Positions 46,400-58,792 are shown, counted from the stretch's first letter. The stretch: 64,000 bases of DNA from Dactylonectria macrodidyma (GCA_020744425.1 JAGMUV010000011.1:496001-560000); one strand, 5' to 3'. The notes: generated by a model from the letters alone, not told the origin. A program made the numbers and translations.

Positions 46400-49300
46400 A
46401 TGTACTCCAACCAGCAGGGCATCGACGCTGCGACGTACGAGTACGACCCCCAGCACCAGCCGTCGTCTCCTCAAGACCGGTCAAGGAACCAGGGCCACCA
46501 ACGGGTACCATCGCCTGAAGATCATCCCTGGGACGCCAACACTCCATACGATCCTCCGTCGACTGCAGATCGACAGTGGGCCGACACCCAGGCCGAGCCG
46601 CTATCGCCTCAAAGTCGGCACGGCGAGTACAGACCGCACCCGACTCGCGATCCCCACTGGGGGCATGCAGAGTATCACCCGCAGTCGACCGAAGAGGAGC
46701 GGCAATGGGATGATGGCATCACCAAGCAGCCGATCCCGCGGAAGCGACCAGACTACCGGCCGACGCCGCTGAGATGGTACTTTCTTGTGGGCTTGATCGC
46801 TTGTATTATGGCCATCTTAGGCCTGGTAGTGTATGCGAGACAGAAGATGCCTAAGTCTGATACCGATGTCAAATTCACAGACAGACGATGGCTTTCCGAT
46901 CTCGACGGGTCTCAGCTTGGGGTTCGACAAATCGACAATCAAGAGCGAGATATCGAAGTGCGAAGGATCCAAAGGCGAGATGTCGAGGAACAAGATATCC
47001 AAGAGCGAGATATTGAAGAGAGGGCTAAGGGTGGAGTGAGTGTCATCGTGAGCACCTTCACCAACATCATCACCTACTCGGCCTCGACCATCAAGTTCAC
47101 CACCATGGTTCCGTCCACAATCTTCACAACCGAGGTAATAGAGCCGTCGCCCGTCGTACACGGAGGCTCAACCTCGACCACATGGGTCATGGTCACGCAG
47201 ACTTCAACCATAGTCTCGTATGTCATGAATACTCAGACTGGTGGTGTTCAAGAGTCTGTCATCATTGGTCAATCCACCAGCTACAGCATGATCGATTACA
47301 CCGGCACCGCCGGCACCCCAGTGGCAAGTAGTGTCCCGTACACTTTCGACTACACGTCAACCATAGCCTTGACCTTGCCAGGCGAACCGCAATCGTCCGA
47401 TTATACGAGGGAGACAACCATCGTTGCGTCGTCACCTTCCGTGATTGTGGGCGACGGCACGACGGCATACGCCTCTGGCGGAGGAACCACCAAGACACAG
47501 GCCGTCGGGACCACGAACGTGGAGAGCGTTGGAACGACTACCAAAGCTGCCACCACCTTCATCGAGATTGGAAGAGTCACAATCACTTCTGCTTACACCC
47601 TGCCACCGGGAAGTAAGCAGACGGATCCCCCGTCCGACAAGAGCAATCCAAACAACGACGATGATGACGACAATGATTCTAACAACAATGATTCCAACAA
47701 TAATAACGATTCAGACAACAACGATTCCAACAATAACAACTCGGATGATACCGATGATGATCATAACAACAACAACAATGACTCGAATAATAATGATGAT
47801 CATAACAACTCCGACAACAACTCCAATGATGACGATGATGATAACAACTCTGACCACAACAATTCCGACAACGATTCTCACAACTCCGACAACGACAATG
47901 ACAATGACAACAATAACAATAATGACAACTCTGATGATGACAATGACAACTCGGACAACAACGATTCGAATGACAACAACGACGATAACAACTCGAACAA
48001 TAATCACTCCAGCGACGATGACGATGACAATGATGATGATAACTCCAATAACAACTCCCACAACAATTCGAATAACGATGATGATGATGGCGATGATGGT
48101 GACTCTCAGAATCCACCAGAGCCAACCACGAGGCCGTCAGCCAAAGTCATCGAAGTCGTCAGTGTGGAAGCTGACAAGACAATCAACAAGGTCGAAAAAG
48201 TCGACCCAGTTACCATGGTATCCGAGATACCCGGCGGCGAGACCGTCATCGTGGTTTCGCGGCCGCCGGAGACGATTGTCACCGAAGTCGGCGGTTATAC
48301 CACGACCATGGATGTCACCCTATGGGGCTCCGACGGTCTCCCGACGGTTACACAAGTCACCTCGAGCTACAGTGGGTGGCTTGAGACCATTGTGAATTCA
48401 GTCGAACCGACGACCTTTGTCTCGACAAAGTCTGGCTTCATGACAACTATCACATCGACAGGAACCGAGTCGACCACCATCGCGTCGGTTAAGAAGGGAA
48501 CGACCAAGAGCTACTCGAAAACCTCGACTATGATGGTAACGTATACGCCTACAAGGGCCACAACATCAGCCGAGCCTGAGGAGACGGGACCCATCGTCAT
48601 ATATACGGAAAAGGTTTACGATCTGGACGAGGGCGGATACTTCCTCGGCAAGTTCCTCCCTCCGTTCTTGTCTGTCATGTTGTCGATCCCAGCCCGCATT
48701 ATCGATCTCAACGCCCAGTTGTACCAGCCTTTCTACGCCCTGAACCGCCCTAATGGTGCACTTGGACCAGACACTATGACCCTCCATTTCAGCGGATGGA
48801 CTGGTTTCCTGAAGCCGTTTACGACTCTCGCCGACGGCCATCCGGTTACCTTCCTCTCCATGTTGATCGTCTGGTGCACCGCGCTGATGACCCCTGTCGC
48901 AACCGAAGCCATTGGCGTTAAGCTACACGGTTCTTGCACGTCCATCGACCCAACAGGTTGTGCCGCGGCTCTAGGTGTGACCCAGGCCCCAACACACGTC
49001 CTCATTGCTCTCCTCGCCTTCACTATCGTCCTCCTTTGTCTCCTCCTCTACTTCCTACGAAACTGGGAGACAGGCCTATACTCGAACCCCTGGAGCGTGG
49101 CTGGCATAGCTTCACTCGCGATCAACCGCGAGATTCGACCGCAGAAAGGGACCGAAAAGAAGATTGCCAAGGAGATGGCCGAGAAGCGCTACGGTTTCGG
49201 CTACTTTGAAAACAGCCACGGACAAACCGAGTACGGAATTGTCCTCTACGACGATGCAGGGCAGAACTTGCAGGGACGAGACGACCTGGGGACGATGGCG

Positions 49301-50204
49301 GAGGTTAGCTCTGTAGACTCGCTCAACGTCACGAGGACGAAGCGCAGGGGGAACCCGTTTATGGCTCTGGGTATTGTTTGGCGATTGTGCTTCTTGCTTT
49401 TCCTCGTGGGACTCATGGTGCTCATCATCTACTACGGCGCCACATTCAAGAAGCAGAATGATTTCCAGGGCTTCATGACTGGTCAGACGTTTGGTATTCG
49501 ATTTATGTTTGCTGTTCTCGGTGTCATCATCTCGTTTGGTTGGACAGCATTCTTCATCAGTAAGTCTCGCTTTGCTTTCCAACAAACTGTCAACTAACAT
49601 CTACACAGGCGTGGCAATGATTGTCCCATACCAAGTCATGTCATGTAGCCCTCAGAGCGCGTCGAACTCGATCCTCCTCACTCGACCGACGAACCCCTTC
49701 TCCGGAATCTGGTCTGCGTTCAAACATGGACAGCCATACCCGGCTGTAGTCGCGCTCATGACCATTCTGTCAGAGTTTATGCCGATTCTACTAGCCAACG
49801 TCCCATGGACGCTGACGCAGACGGCGATGACGCACTACGTCTGCCTGCGCATGTCCGTGGTGATCATGGGGCTGATGTCCTTGACCCTCGGTGTGAGCTT
49901 CTTCATCCGCTGGCCGCACATGCCAGTCGATCCGCGGTCCATTTCCGGAGCCATGTACTACGTTTCCGAGAGCGGCATGCTGTCCCAGTTCAGCGGCATG
50001 GCGAGTCTGAATAACGAGCAGCGCCAGCAGCGCGTCCGAGAGATTGGCGGGCGGTATTGGTTTGGAGAAATCCTTACGAGAGCCGGTGCCACGCGGCCAG
50101 CGGTGGATCGAGACGACGGCACGCATGAGTCTTATCGATCTTCTCCAGAGCCGCAGCCCATGCGCGAGACTGTCGATACTGCGTACCATGGCTATCAAGG
50201 CTAA
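46400..50204 (+). CDS. Large DUF3433 multi-pass membrane protein with Asn/Asp-rich ectodomain
   Basis: Exons 46400-49559 and 49609-50204 (49-bp intron, GTAAGT/CTAAC/CACAG) encode 1251 residues. The start has a strong context (GCCGCCATG); no other ATG precedes it in frame. The Pro/Gln/His-rich N-terminus (1-122) is followed by helix 1 (126-146) and a charged repeat around Q-E-R-D-I-E (about 181-207). Next comes a Thr/Ser-rich segment, an almost pure Asn/Asp/Ser/His segment (about 416-570), a second Thr-rich segment, and then about seven hydrophobic helices from residue 750 onward belonging to the DUF3433 family. The helix before the ectodomain and the low-complexity, Thr-rich content suggest a cell-wall-facing region, which is inference. 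DUF3433 has no established function. The tail is hydrophilic. Confidence 0.87.
47645..48108 (+). repeat. Low-complexity Asn/Asp-coding tract
   Basis: About 460 bp consist nearly only of AAY and GAY codons with scattered TCN and CAY codons. The antisense frames are artefactual poly-Val/Ile and Tyr/Cys/His strings. It probably arose by repeated triplet slippage but has been kept in frame. It is lower in GC than the flanking coding sequence. Confidence 0.9.
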
Positions 50205-50658
50205 AAGAGGGGGGAGAATGGGGAAGTGGATAGGATTTTGTGACATTATTACACGGCCTTTGGGCATATTAATTACTAGCATTGAAAGCGAGGAATATGT
50301 TTGATCTCTAGGATTGGGATAGACGATTGAAGCTGAACAACGGCTTTTAGACCAGAGTGCATTATTTAGAATGACCCAAGTCAATTGAATCAGAAATTCA
50401 TATCAACCACGACTCCTCTTAACTTGAAATAGGCCGATTTGCTCGCTCAAAGTAGGGTTTCTAGTGACTGCCAGGAAGGGGTAGTAATAAGACTGAAATG
50501 CTTGTGTTCATGTTGCCGGGCTGTAGACTGTCGAGCACAATATTCACTTCGAATTGCACACTTTTATATGCCATTTACGAAGGGACTAAAAGACTATGAT
50601 TCAGTGATCATGAAGCTGCCACTCCGTATACCTTGCACGTATCCTTAAACACATTCTC
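50205..50658. other. Convergent spacer
   Basis: Holds the 3' regions of the DUF3433 and GST-like genes. No other feature is recognised. Confidence 0.65.
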
Positions 50659-51502
50659 TTACTCTTCCTCAAGCTCTGGATAGTGGCGCCATATCCCCTC
50701 TGCGTAGGCAATCCGCCTCTCGCTTGCTAGGTACTTGCTGATGTTGGGGAGCTCCTTGACGGCTTCGTATAGCTTGAATACACCGCCATACTTGCCCGAT
50801 TCCTGTTGCTTCTTGATCGATTTGGGGAACGCATACTGGGTTCCGTCGATACACTGACCATTCCTGGTTAGCAAATCGCATACATGACAGCCAGGGGATC
50901 AGGCAATGAATCACCTGGAATAAAACTAGATCGGCGTATGTCAGCTTGCCCCCGTACAGCCATGGCCCTTCGCCACTGGCCTTGGAGTCCAAGAGTCGCT
51001 GGACGTATCCCAGAAACTTGGGGATGCGCTCTGCGAGGAAATATTTCGATCGCTTTTTGGCCTCGGGCTTCTGGTCCTCATAGTACAAGGACGTGGCAGT
51101 TGGATGGTGTGTCTCGTGCAACTCATTGACGAAGCCATCAATGATGGTGAGAACGATTTGATTGAGATGAAACAAGCCGCCACCCTCGGTGGGAGCTAGC
51201 CCCAGCTTCGGGGCAAGATATAGGAGGATGTTTGGAAGCTGGTTGATGGTCAGATCGCCATGCTTGAGAATAGGCGGCGCCAGGATGGGCGGGTTCGAAT
51301 CGTCGCCAACGTCCTCGGCAGAGATGTATTTGAGCACGAACGAGACGCCCCCATTCTCTTTGGCATGGTCGGTGTACGAGACACCGGCTTCTTCGAAGAG
51401 AAGACGGACAAATTCGCCGCGTCCTGGGATACCCGGCCAGTAGATGAGCTCGTAGGCGGCGTCATCGTCGGTCTTGAGACGCTTGGCATCTGGAGAAGAC
51501 AT
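50659..51502 (-). CDS. Glutathione S-transferase-like protein
   Basis: Exon 1 (51502-50915) and exon 2 (50853-50659) are joined across a 61-bp intron (50854-50914; donor GTGATT, branch CTAAC, acceptor TCAG) and encode 260 residues. The N-terminal thioredoxin-like domain has L-I-Y-W-P-G-I-P-G-R-G-E at about 19-30, matching the Tyr-containing first strand and R-x-E helix of sigma/pi-type GSTs. The all-helical C-terminal domain has the conserved L-T-Y-A-D-L-V-L-F-Q block, where the intron falls. Expected activity is glutathione conjugation or peroxidase in the cytosol; the substrate is unknown. The N-terminus has a short K-R-L-K basic patch. Without the intron the frame runs on into a non-homologous tail, so the spliced model is preferred. 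It is divergent from the amidohydrolase. Confidence 0.88.
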
Positions 51503-52408
51503 TGCGGCGTAGAGGTACTGATTGTGCTAGCTTAGGTAAAAAGAGATTCTCACATGAAGAAAGAAGATGCCAAAGATGAAAAGCGAGGAGACAAATGCCT
51601 TTGAGATGATGCCGAAGTTAACTCATTGGCATATGTGACAGGAGGAGGCTTATGTGGGGTTGGCTATCCCCCGCCTTCTGATAACCATCCAACATGCATA
51701 AAGGAGTCGAGACGTAGTAACGCTGACGTATGTAATAAGCCATTCTCGGAAGTTGTCATTTTCCTCCGACTGGTCACTCTGCATCTTGGTCTGCGATGCA
51801 GCAGTCACAAAACAATAATGGGAGCATCAGTCGCCGGGATCTAATGTGGGGGAACGATAGCACGGCTTCGTGTCTCCCACCTCCAGTCCATCAAACAAAT
51901 ATTGAACCACATTCAGTTCGCAGAACATTCGGCACTAGTACCTGACGCCTATAATTACCTACGTAGTTTCTACTTGCCCAATCACCCGCAATTACATCTA
52001 TTCCGATCCCACCTAAAGCTACCTACTGTCCATCCCGATGTTACACAAATCAATTCACAGCTTCCTGTGTTGACTCAGTATCCGAGCTCCGGTGCACTAG
52101 GGGGGGACTTCCCTGGTGCATCAAGGGCTGTTTTAGTCTTTTCGCTTCCCTGTACCTCGCTATACTGCCTCATACCCGCCTCAAACCCCACTGGACCCCT
52201 GCTGGAACCACCCGACGCCATAGCGGGGCGTGATTGCCATCCACCTTGCGTCATGGGACCTTCTCTTTATGGGACAGGAGCTCTGAGCTCTTATCTCCAG
52301 GCCCCAGCTCTCGGAGCTCTTCCCACCCGCCCATCGATCTTCAACCTTTCCAACTCTCTCCATACATCTTTTCGACCATTGTTGCAGCTTTTCCAGGCAC
52401 AAGCAACA
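51503..52408. other. Divergent promoter region
   Basis: Lies between the GST-like gene (minus) and the amidohydrolase (plus). An open frame continues upstream of 52409 from 51902, but it lacks any conserved feature and I treat it as leader and promoter. C/T-rich parts near 52310-52400 fit a leader. Confidence 0.55.
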
Positions 52409-55316
52409 ATGGATGAAAAGGGCGGTCTCCCGCCCTACAGCGCCAGCTCGCTGCCCCAATTTGCTGCCCCTGCCCCCCATGGCAGCCGATTTCGAGGCCG
52501 ACGGGGAATGCGCCGATCCCGCGGCGTCAGGTTCTTCGTCCTGGCCTGTCTTGGATTCCTCGCATTTGCTCAATGGAGGCAGATGTCGGTTTCCGACCCC
52601 AAGCTGTCCCTGAAGAAGCTCAATAGCGACCTCGCGACCTGCAAGAAGCTCCGGGCCAAACCCCAAGACCCGCCCGGCCTCGGCCGCGACAAGAACGCTC
52701 GCTACATCAATGGCGGTAAGCCAACACTGATCAAGAATGCCACCATCTGGGTCGGCGAACCCGTCAAGGGAACGAGCGAAGAGGATGCGCATGCTGGAAA
52801 GGGCTGGGAGTGGGTTTCCGGTGACATCTTCCTCGAGCATGGGCTCATCAAGAGAGTCGAGGCCAACATTCTTGTCAAATCACTGAGCGACGATACTATT
52901 GTTTATGATGCTGGAGGTCGGCAGCTGACAAGCGGCATCATTGACATGCACAGCCATGCTGGTGTCTACCCACTGCCCTCGCTCGACGGGAACGCGGACG
53001 GCAACGAGATGTCCGACAACATCACGCCCTGGGCTCGCTCCATTGACGCCATATATCCCTTTGATACACAGATCCAAGTCATCAAGTCTGGTGGTGTAAC
53101 GACCTCGCTTGTTTTGCCTGGTTCCGGGAACAACATTGGTGGAGAAGCCTTCATCATCAAGCATGCTGTCGGTAAACCGGACGGGCGTGAGGAAATCAGT
53201 GCCGAGGACATGCTTGCAGACCCGGATCGCAATTGGCGTTACATGAAAATGGCGTGTGGTGAAAATGCGAAGCGCGTTCACGGTCGAGTCGGTCGGAGAC
53301 CGTTTAGCCGCATGGGCGAAAGCTACGAGTTCCGCCACGCCTTCGAGCAGGCCCAGGAGCTAGTGCAGAAGCAGGACGATTGGTGTGACAAAGCCGAGAG
53401 TCTTGGTGTCGAAGCCATGGAAGATTACCTGCCCCAGGTGATTGCCTGGGAGACCCTGGCTGCTGCTCTTCGTGGGCAAGTTCACATTAACACCCATTGC
53501 TACACAGTCCCAGACCTCGAGGCTATGGTTGACCATACGAATGAGTTCAAATTCCCGGTCCGAGCCTTCCATCATGCCCATCAGACGTATTTAGTACCAG
53601 AGGTGAGTTATCGAGGCCTTGTACCTATTGAAATACAACAGGGCTAACTTGGACTAGATTCTAAAGAGAACATGGGGCGGTCGTCCGCCTGCGTCAGCTC
53701 TCTTCGCTGACAACATGTACTACAAAACCGAGGCCTACATTGGTTCTGAATACGCTGGCAAGATTCTCCACGAGAACAACCTCACGACCGTCTACGTCAG
53801 TGACAACCCTGTGCTCAATGCCCAGCACGTCCTGTTTGAGGCTGCCAAGGCGTATCACTATGGCCTGCCCTACCATGCAGCGCTCTCTGGTGTCACCTCT
53901 GCACCAGCCGATCTGCTAGGTATGGGTCAGAGACTAGGCAAGGTTAAGCCAGGATTCGATGCCGATATTGCTGTTTGGGACAGCGATCCGTTGAGAGTTG
54001 GTGCGACTCCTGTGCAGGTTTGGATTGACGGCAAGGCTCAGTTTGAGGATCCCGTCGAGCTTTCGAAGCCATTGAGCGGTCCAATCACGCCTGACGAATC
54101 CCTTGGTGAGGTGGTGGTTGAGGAACCCTCAATGGTGAATGACGTACTCTTCAGCGGAGTGACCAAGGTCCTACTCTCTGACAACAACAAGTACGAGTCT
54201 GAGGGTAAATCCTTCAACGTCATTGTGTCCAACGGCAAGATCTCTTGCATCGGCGTCTGTGAGGCGGAGTTCAAGACCAGCGCTGCAGCTGGGGCAAAGT
54301 CAGTCTCTCTAGAGCATGGTTATCTTTTCCCTGCCTTTACTGGCGTAGCTGGTACCCTTGGATTGAACGCGATTGACGCAGAGTCCACGACTGATAATGG
54401 CGCTAACCCTCTTATCTTCTCGCGTGCCATTGATGGACTGATGCTCGACACAAAGAAGCTCAACGTCGCAGCCAGATATGGTGTGACTCGGGCGATCACC
54501 GCGCCCACCTTTTCCGGAGGAGGCACGCACTACGGCACCAGCGTCGGCTTCGCGACATCTGCATTAACGAGCCTGGAGGAGGGTGCTGTATTCGCTTCGG
54601 ACCTGGCGGTGCACTATACCCTCGACGTCCACGTGAGGGAGGTGACCAGCTATTCTGCTGCATTTGGAGCCCTCAGGACGAAGCTGCTCAAGGCCGCAAC
54701 ATATACAGACCCTGTATTGGATCCATTCTCCGAGCAGGCGTATCTGAAGAAAGTGCTCAATGGAGAACGAGTGCTTGCGCTTACCATTAACAGCGCTGAC
54801 GGAATCGCCACTGCGCTGCAAATCAAGTCTCAGGTTGAAGATTTGTTGCTGTCCACGCAAACGGTCAACAAAATCAAGGTGGCTATTATTGGAGGTGCTG
54901 AGGCTCACCTAGTGGCTTCACAGCTAGCTGAAGCATCCGTGGGTGTTATCCTCACTCGCCTGCAGTCTACGGGCGAGAGCTGGGACGAACATCGCACATT
55001 GTCAGGCGCGCCGCTGACCAACGGCACCAACATCGATGTGCTTCTCGACGCGGGTGTCGTCACGGCGATTGGGCTCAAAGAGGACTGGGAGCTGCGTGAT
55101 CTTGGATTTGCGGCAGGTACAGCATTCAAGAACGGTGATGGACGGCTGAATGAGAAGACGGCGCTTGATCTCGTGAGCAGCAACATCTACCGAATTCTCG
55201 GAGTGAATGTCGGGGAAACCGATCATTTCATTGTAAGCGAGGGTAGCCCACTTGAGGTTGGCTATCGCATCAAAGCGGTCGGATCTGGGAAGAACAAGGT
55301 TGCCTTGTATGTTTAG
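52409..55316 (+). CDS. Membrane-anchored amidohydrolase with degenerate second domain
   Basis: Exons 52409-53602 and 53658-55316 (55-bp intron, GTGAGT/CTAAC/CTAG) encode 950 residues. An Arg-rich N-terminus followed by one helix (about 41-56) predicts a type II signal anchor. The first amidohydrolase domain (about 95-510) has the metal-binding D-M-H-S-H (H181, H183), further histidines H359, H363 and H388-H391, and a candidate catalytic Asp in V-S-D-N-P (about 447); it closes with D-A-D-I-A-V-W-D. A second region (about 559-950) repeats the beginning of the fold (F-N-V-I-V-S-N-G-K-I) but has F-P-A-F-T-G-V in place of the HxH strand. Fungal relatives are often listed as metallo-dependent hydrolases or CE9-like. 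The substrate is unknown; the enzyme probably acts in the secretory pathway or outside the cell. Confidence 0.88.
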
Positions 55317-56300
55317 TCTTCCGCCTTTGGTGTCATTTTAGTTTTCGTACTTGGTCTACCTAGCATCGTGATGCGTCAAAGCATCTTAGTTTAGTTTCTG
55401 TTAGAACAATCATCAGGCGCAGAACAAACAACTACTAGGCTTGTCTGTTGTGACTGGAACTGCCTTGGCCAAGACGCCAACTAACTTGACAAGCCAGCAC
55501 CATAGGCCCAGCGAGAGGTTTGAAGCAACCGGGATCACCAGCATTTGGATATTGGACGACGGTAATTGGTTAATAAAGATATCAACCCGGCATTAGGGGC
55601 TTAGGGCGAAGTCAAAGGAAATTGTCATATGAAATGAGTTTTTGTAGCAGTCCAGGCTGAGTCTTGTCCGGGTGTACGGTACTCTCTTTGATAGCATTTG
55701 TTCTGGAATTAGGACCCCTATCCTATCTCAAGCTGACGGCAGACCAGTGAAAGCGGCTGAATTGGTGGATTATTAATAAGAGCGGGGCTTAGCGCGCGCG
55801 TATGACCAAGGTTCTCCCAGCGCAGCGCCCCCTCAAATGCCATCTTTGCCATCCGAGGCCCTCTCCTCTCCCAAGACCCACTGATTCTCCAACGGCCCGC
55901 CAACGAGCGACGAGGCGATGAAGCATTACCAGGCGCTGGAACGGCCGTAGACAGGTTGGGGTCGGAAAGTCGGAATGCGGGCGGGATGTGGGACGGCATT
56001 GCACTGGGGGGGCGCTGCTTTTGCGCGACGCCTTGCAACGCTGGGAGAATAAATAGCTTCGCGATCCCGCGCCTTGGGTTTGCTTACCATGTGTTGGAAA
56101 GAGCTGTGAGGAGAATTTGTTAGGAAAAGCCAACGCAAAGGTCCATGACGAGCTTGGCTGTCGCTGCAACAAGACGACGCATTGCCACAGGAACGCCATC
56201 CCGGTTTACATCTATCACCACCACTCTAGCAAACCAGCTTCACGGCCAGAACCACCTACTACAGAGACCTGTCAGTCACAAACACATCCAGACATCCAGC
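55317..56300. other. Spacer and dioxygenase promoter
   Basis: About 1 kb with the 3' region of the amidohydrolase and the promoter of the dioxygenase gene. Overlapping minus-strand frames (55718-56199) show no motif. Confidence 0.6.
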
Positions 56301-57290
56301 ATGGCTACTGTCGCCCCGGTCATTGCCCTATCCCACGGCGGAGGTGAGTTGCCCGCACCATGTTCTGTCACTCTGCCCTGCCTGTCATTCATCCGTCCCC
56401 TGTCTATTTCCGTACTTCCGAGATATCAGTCAAATATCAACCACGACAGCTAACAGGAAATTCCACACAAATCAGGCCCAATGCCTGTCCTAGGTGACCC
56501 GGGCCACAAGTCCATCATCGCATCACTTCAGAAACGTGTGCCCAAGCTGCTCAAGCTGGGCACGCCCGAGCAGCCCCGGGCCATCGTCGTCGTCACGGCG
56601 CACTGGTCGACGGACAAGCCCACCATCTCATCGGGGTCCTCGCACAAGCTGTACTACGACTACTACGGCTTTCCGAAGGAGTCATACGCCCTCAAGTACC
56701 CGGCGCCCGGCCACCCGGAGGTGGCGCGGGAGCTCCGGGATGCGCTGGCCGGCGAGGGCGTGGCGGCCGTTCTCGACGACGATCGCGGGTGGGACCACGG
56801 CGTCTTCATCCCGCTACTGCTGATCCACCCCAAGGCCGACATCCCCGTTGTCCAAGTCTCGGTGCTTGGGTCCGAAGACCCGGAGGCGCACCTGCGCATG
56901 GGCCGGGCGCTGGCCAAGCTGCGGGCGTCCAACGTAGCCATCCTCGGCTCGGGCTTCGCCTCGTTCCACAACCTGGGCATCATGCGGCAGCTGACCATGG
57001 CCCCCGCGAAGCAGCGCGCCGAGTTCCGCACCGCCTCGGACCTGTGGAACGAAACGCTGAGTGACGCTGTGTCTAAGCCCGACGCCGCCGCCCGCTGGGA
57101 TGCCCTCAAGGGCTGGCGCAAATTCCCCTTTGCCGACATCATGCACCCGCCCCACGGCGGCGAGCACTTCATGCCGCTGCTCGTGTGCGCCGGTGCCGCC
57201 GCCGAGAATGAGCAGACGAGGAAGTACGCCGATGAGTTTGTGGGCCTCGACATCAACACCTTCTACTGGGGTGCTGAGGAGGTCAAATGA
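56301..57290 (+). CDS. Class III extradiol dioxygenase, DODA/LigB type
   Basis: Exon 1 (56301-56343, 14 codons plus one base) and exon 2 (56476-57290) are joined across a 132-bp intron, longer than all others here, and encode 285 residues. Joining restores the S-H-G-G-G-P-M motif with metal ligand H12. Other ligand or active-site histidines: H57 (T-A-H-W-S), H122 (W-D-H-G), H179, and the C-terminal H-P-P-H-G-G-E-H cluster (238-245). The family includes plant DOPA 4,5-dioxygenase and bacterial YgiD, which open catechol rings with Fe2+ or bind Zn2+. Fungal orthologues are widespread; the natural substrate here is unknown, and no pigment or aromatic-degradation cluster lies next to it. Exon 2 is very GC-rich with strong C/G third positions. 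Confidence 0.93.
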
Positions 57291-58737
57291 AGAAAACGGT
57301 GACGACGATGAATGAAATACCACGCCATGTTTGATAGGAAGCGAAGGATATATAGATAATATATTGATTTTTCAACGATATGATCTTCTCAAAGGCGGTT
57401 GATGGAGAAACTAGTGAACCACGGAGACTCTTACGAGTAGATCCCCTATTACACCCAGATCGAGAGTAGCAGCTCATCCAATCTTTGGGGAAATGTATTA
57501 CCAATTGCGTGGAGATCTCGCAGGGAAAGACTCAAGTCAATGAGTTGCTCATGTTCGTACTGTGTTGTCCTCTCTTATGAGAAGCGGGAGGCGAATATTG
57601 AGTCAGTTCCCTTGAGAGCTTTCATTTAACACTAAACTACTTGCTATGAGAGCGGGATGCATGAAAGCACTATTGCCACTAAGTCCACCAACATATTCTC
57701 GAAATATTATTACTTTCTAGTTAGCGAACATGGGCTTTGAATATCTTGCCTAATGATGTTTGGGTGACGAGGGTTACCGTTATTCTCCGAAGTAGAAGTG
57801 ACTCTAGAGACTCGTAACAACATCGCCACGGCAACTCGTCGACAAAAACTAAATACTGAGATGGCTCACATGTGGGGGAAGGAATGCGCAAATCCCTAAA
57901 AACGGCGTCATACAAGTACTTGTCCTGCATGAATGATTCATATGTCAGGTTTCTGACTGATCTTCCTTAGAACCTCGTCCGAGGTTAAGGTTAAGTGCCA
58001 TGTATTAGAGGACGGAAGTTTATTGTTTTGGGTGGCTTAGGTGGTCACCTCGCCACTTGGAGGCGACACCGAAGAACCCTGATGGCGCCGGCAATGACTC
58101 GGCTCGTAGAATTTCTCGAGATTTAGGCCTACACCACTTCGAAGTACCTGTACGTTAGTGTTTTCTTGATGCATGGCCGGTTTCGCACCTCCGGGAAAAT
58201 CAGGCGTTGAAGGCGAAAGTGGAGAGCACGAGTAGTTTTCTTAGTTCTGCCATGTCGAGGTGGCGAAGATGAAGGCAGAGGAATCCCGAAGCGGAAAGAG
58301 GTGAGAAGCAAGACGAGCGAGATCAGAGACAACTCATGCAGCGTTGCGAGACATTATTCGTAAAGAAAAAGCAACAGAACGTAGAGCGTTGGTCAATCGG
58401 TGAGACTGGCTCATGACCCACCAGCGTGCCAGAGTTAGAGTTGGCTCCCGTGTGGCAGCCTGGTCGATCATTGGTCACGAGGTAGTCACTACAACATCAT
58501 CACACACATTCAGACCCATTCTCACACACTCATCCTCACGCACTCGAGACACTCAGACACATCACATTGACTCTCCACATACTACTCGTACGTAGCGCCG
58601 TGGCCGCTACGGTCACCGGGGCGGGCATCGGAGGCTGTTGGTGGATCTGCAATGCCTTGCGTCAATACGGCTGCAATACCCGATTGTTATGGAACCCAAC
58701 AGTCCATCCATCCAGAGCATCCGTCTACATAGTAGAA

Positions 58738-58758
58738 CATCCATCCATCCATCCATCC
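58738..58758. repeat. (CATC)5 microsatellite
   Basis: Five perfect CATC units, with a shorter related run about 35 bp upstream. It lies in the promoter region of the alkaline phosphatase. Confidence 0.9.
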
Positions 58759-58786
58759 TCCAACCCTACCTAGCTGCTTACGGCGG

Positions 58787-58792
58787 CACGTG
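58787..58792. promoter_or_regulatory. CACGTG box, possible Pho4/NUC-1 site
   Basis: The palindrome CACGTG lies 476 bp upstream of the alkaline phosphatase start. In Saccharomyces and Neurospora the phosphate regulators Pho4 and NUC-1 bind this core. Other bHLH factors bind it too, and a single hexamer can occur by chance. Confidence 0.35.

Noticed and set aside
47679..48125. Antisense Cys/Tyr/His-rich and Val/Ile-rich frames
   Set aside because: They are mirror images of the Asn/Asp codon tract on the other strand and have no independent support.
51284..51302. T-loop-like GGTTCGAAT as a tRNA hint
   Set aside because: It falls within the GST coding exon, and no acceptor or anticodon stem can be formed around it.
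51902..52408. N-terminal extension of the amidohydrolase frame
   Set aside because: The extension precedes the signal-anchor start, lacks conserved features and reads through leader-like C/T-rich DNA.
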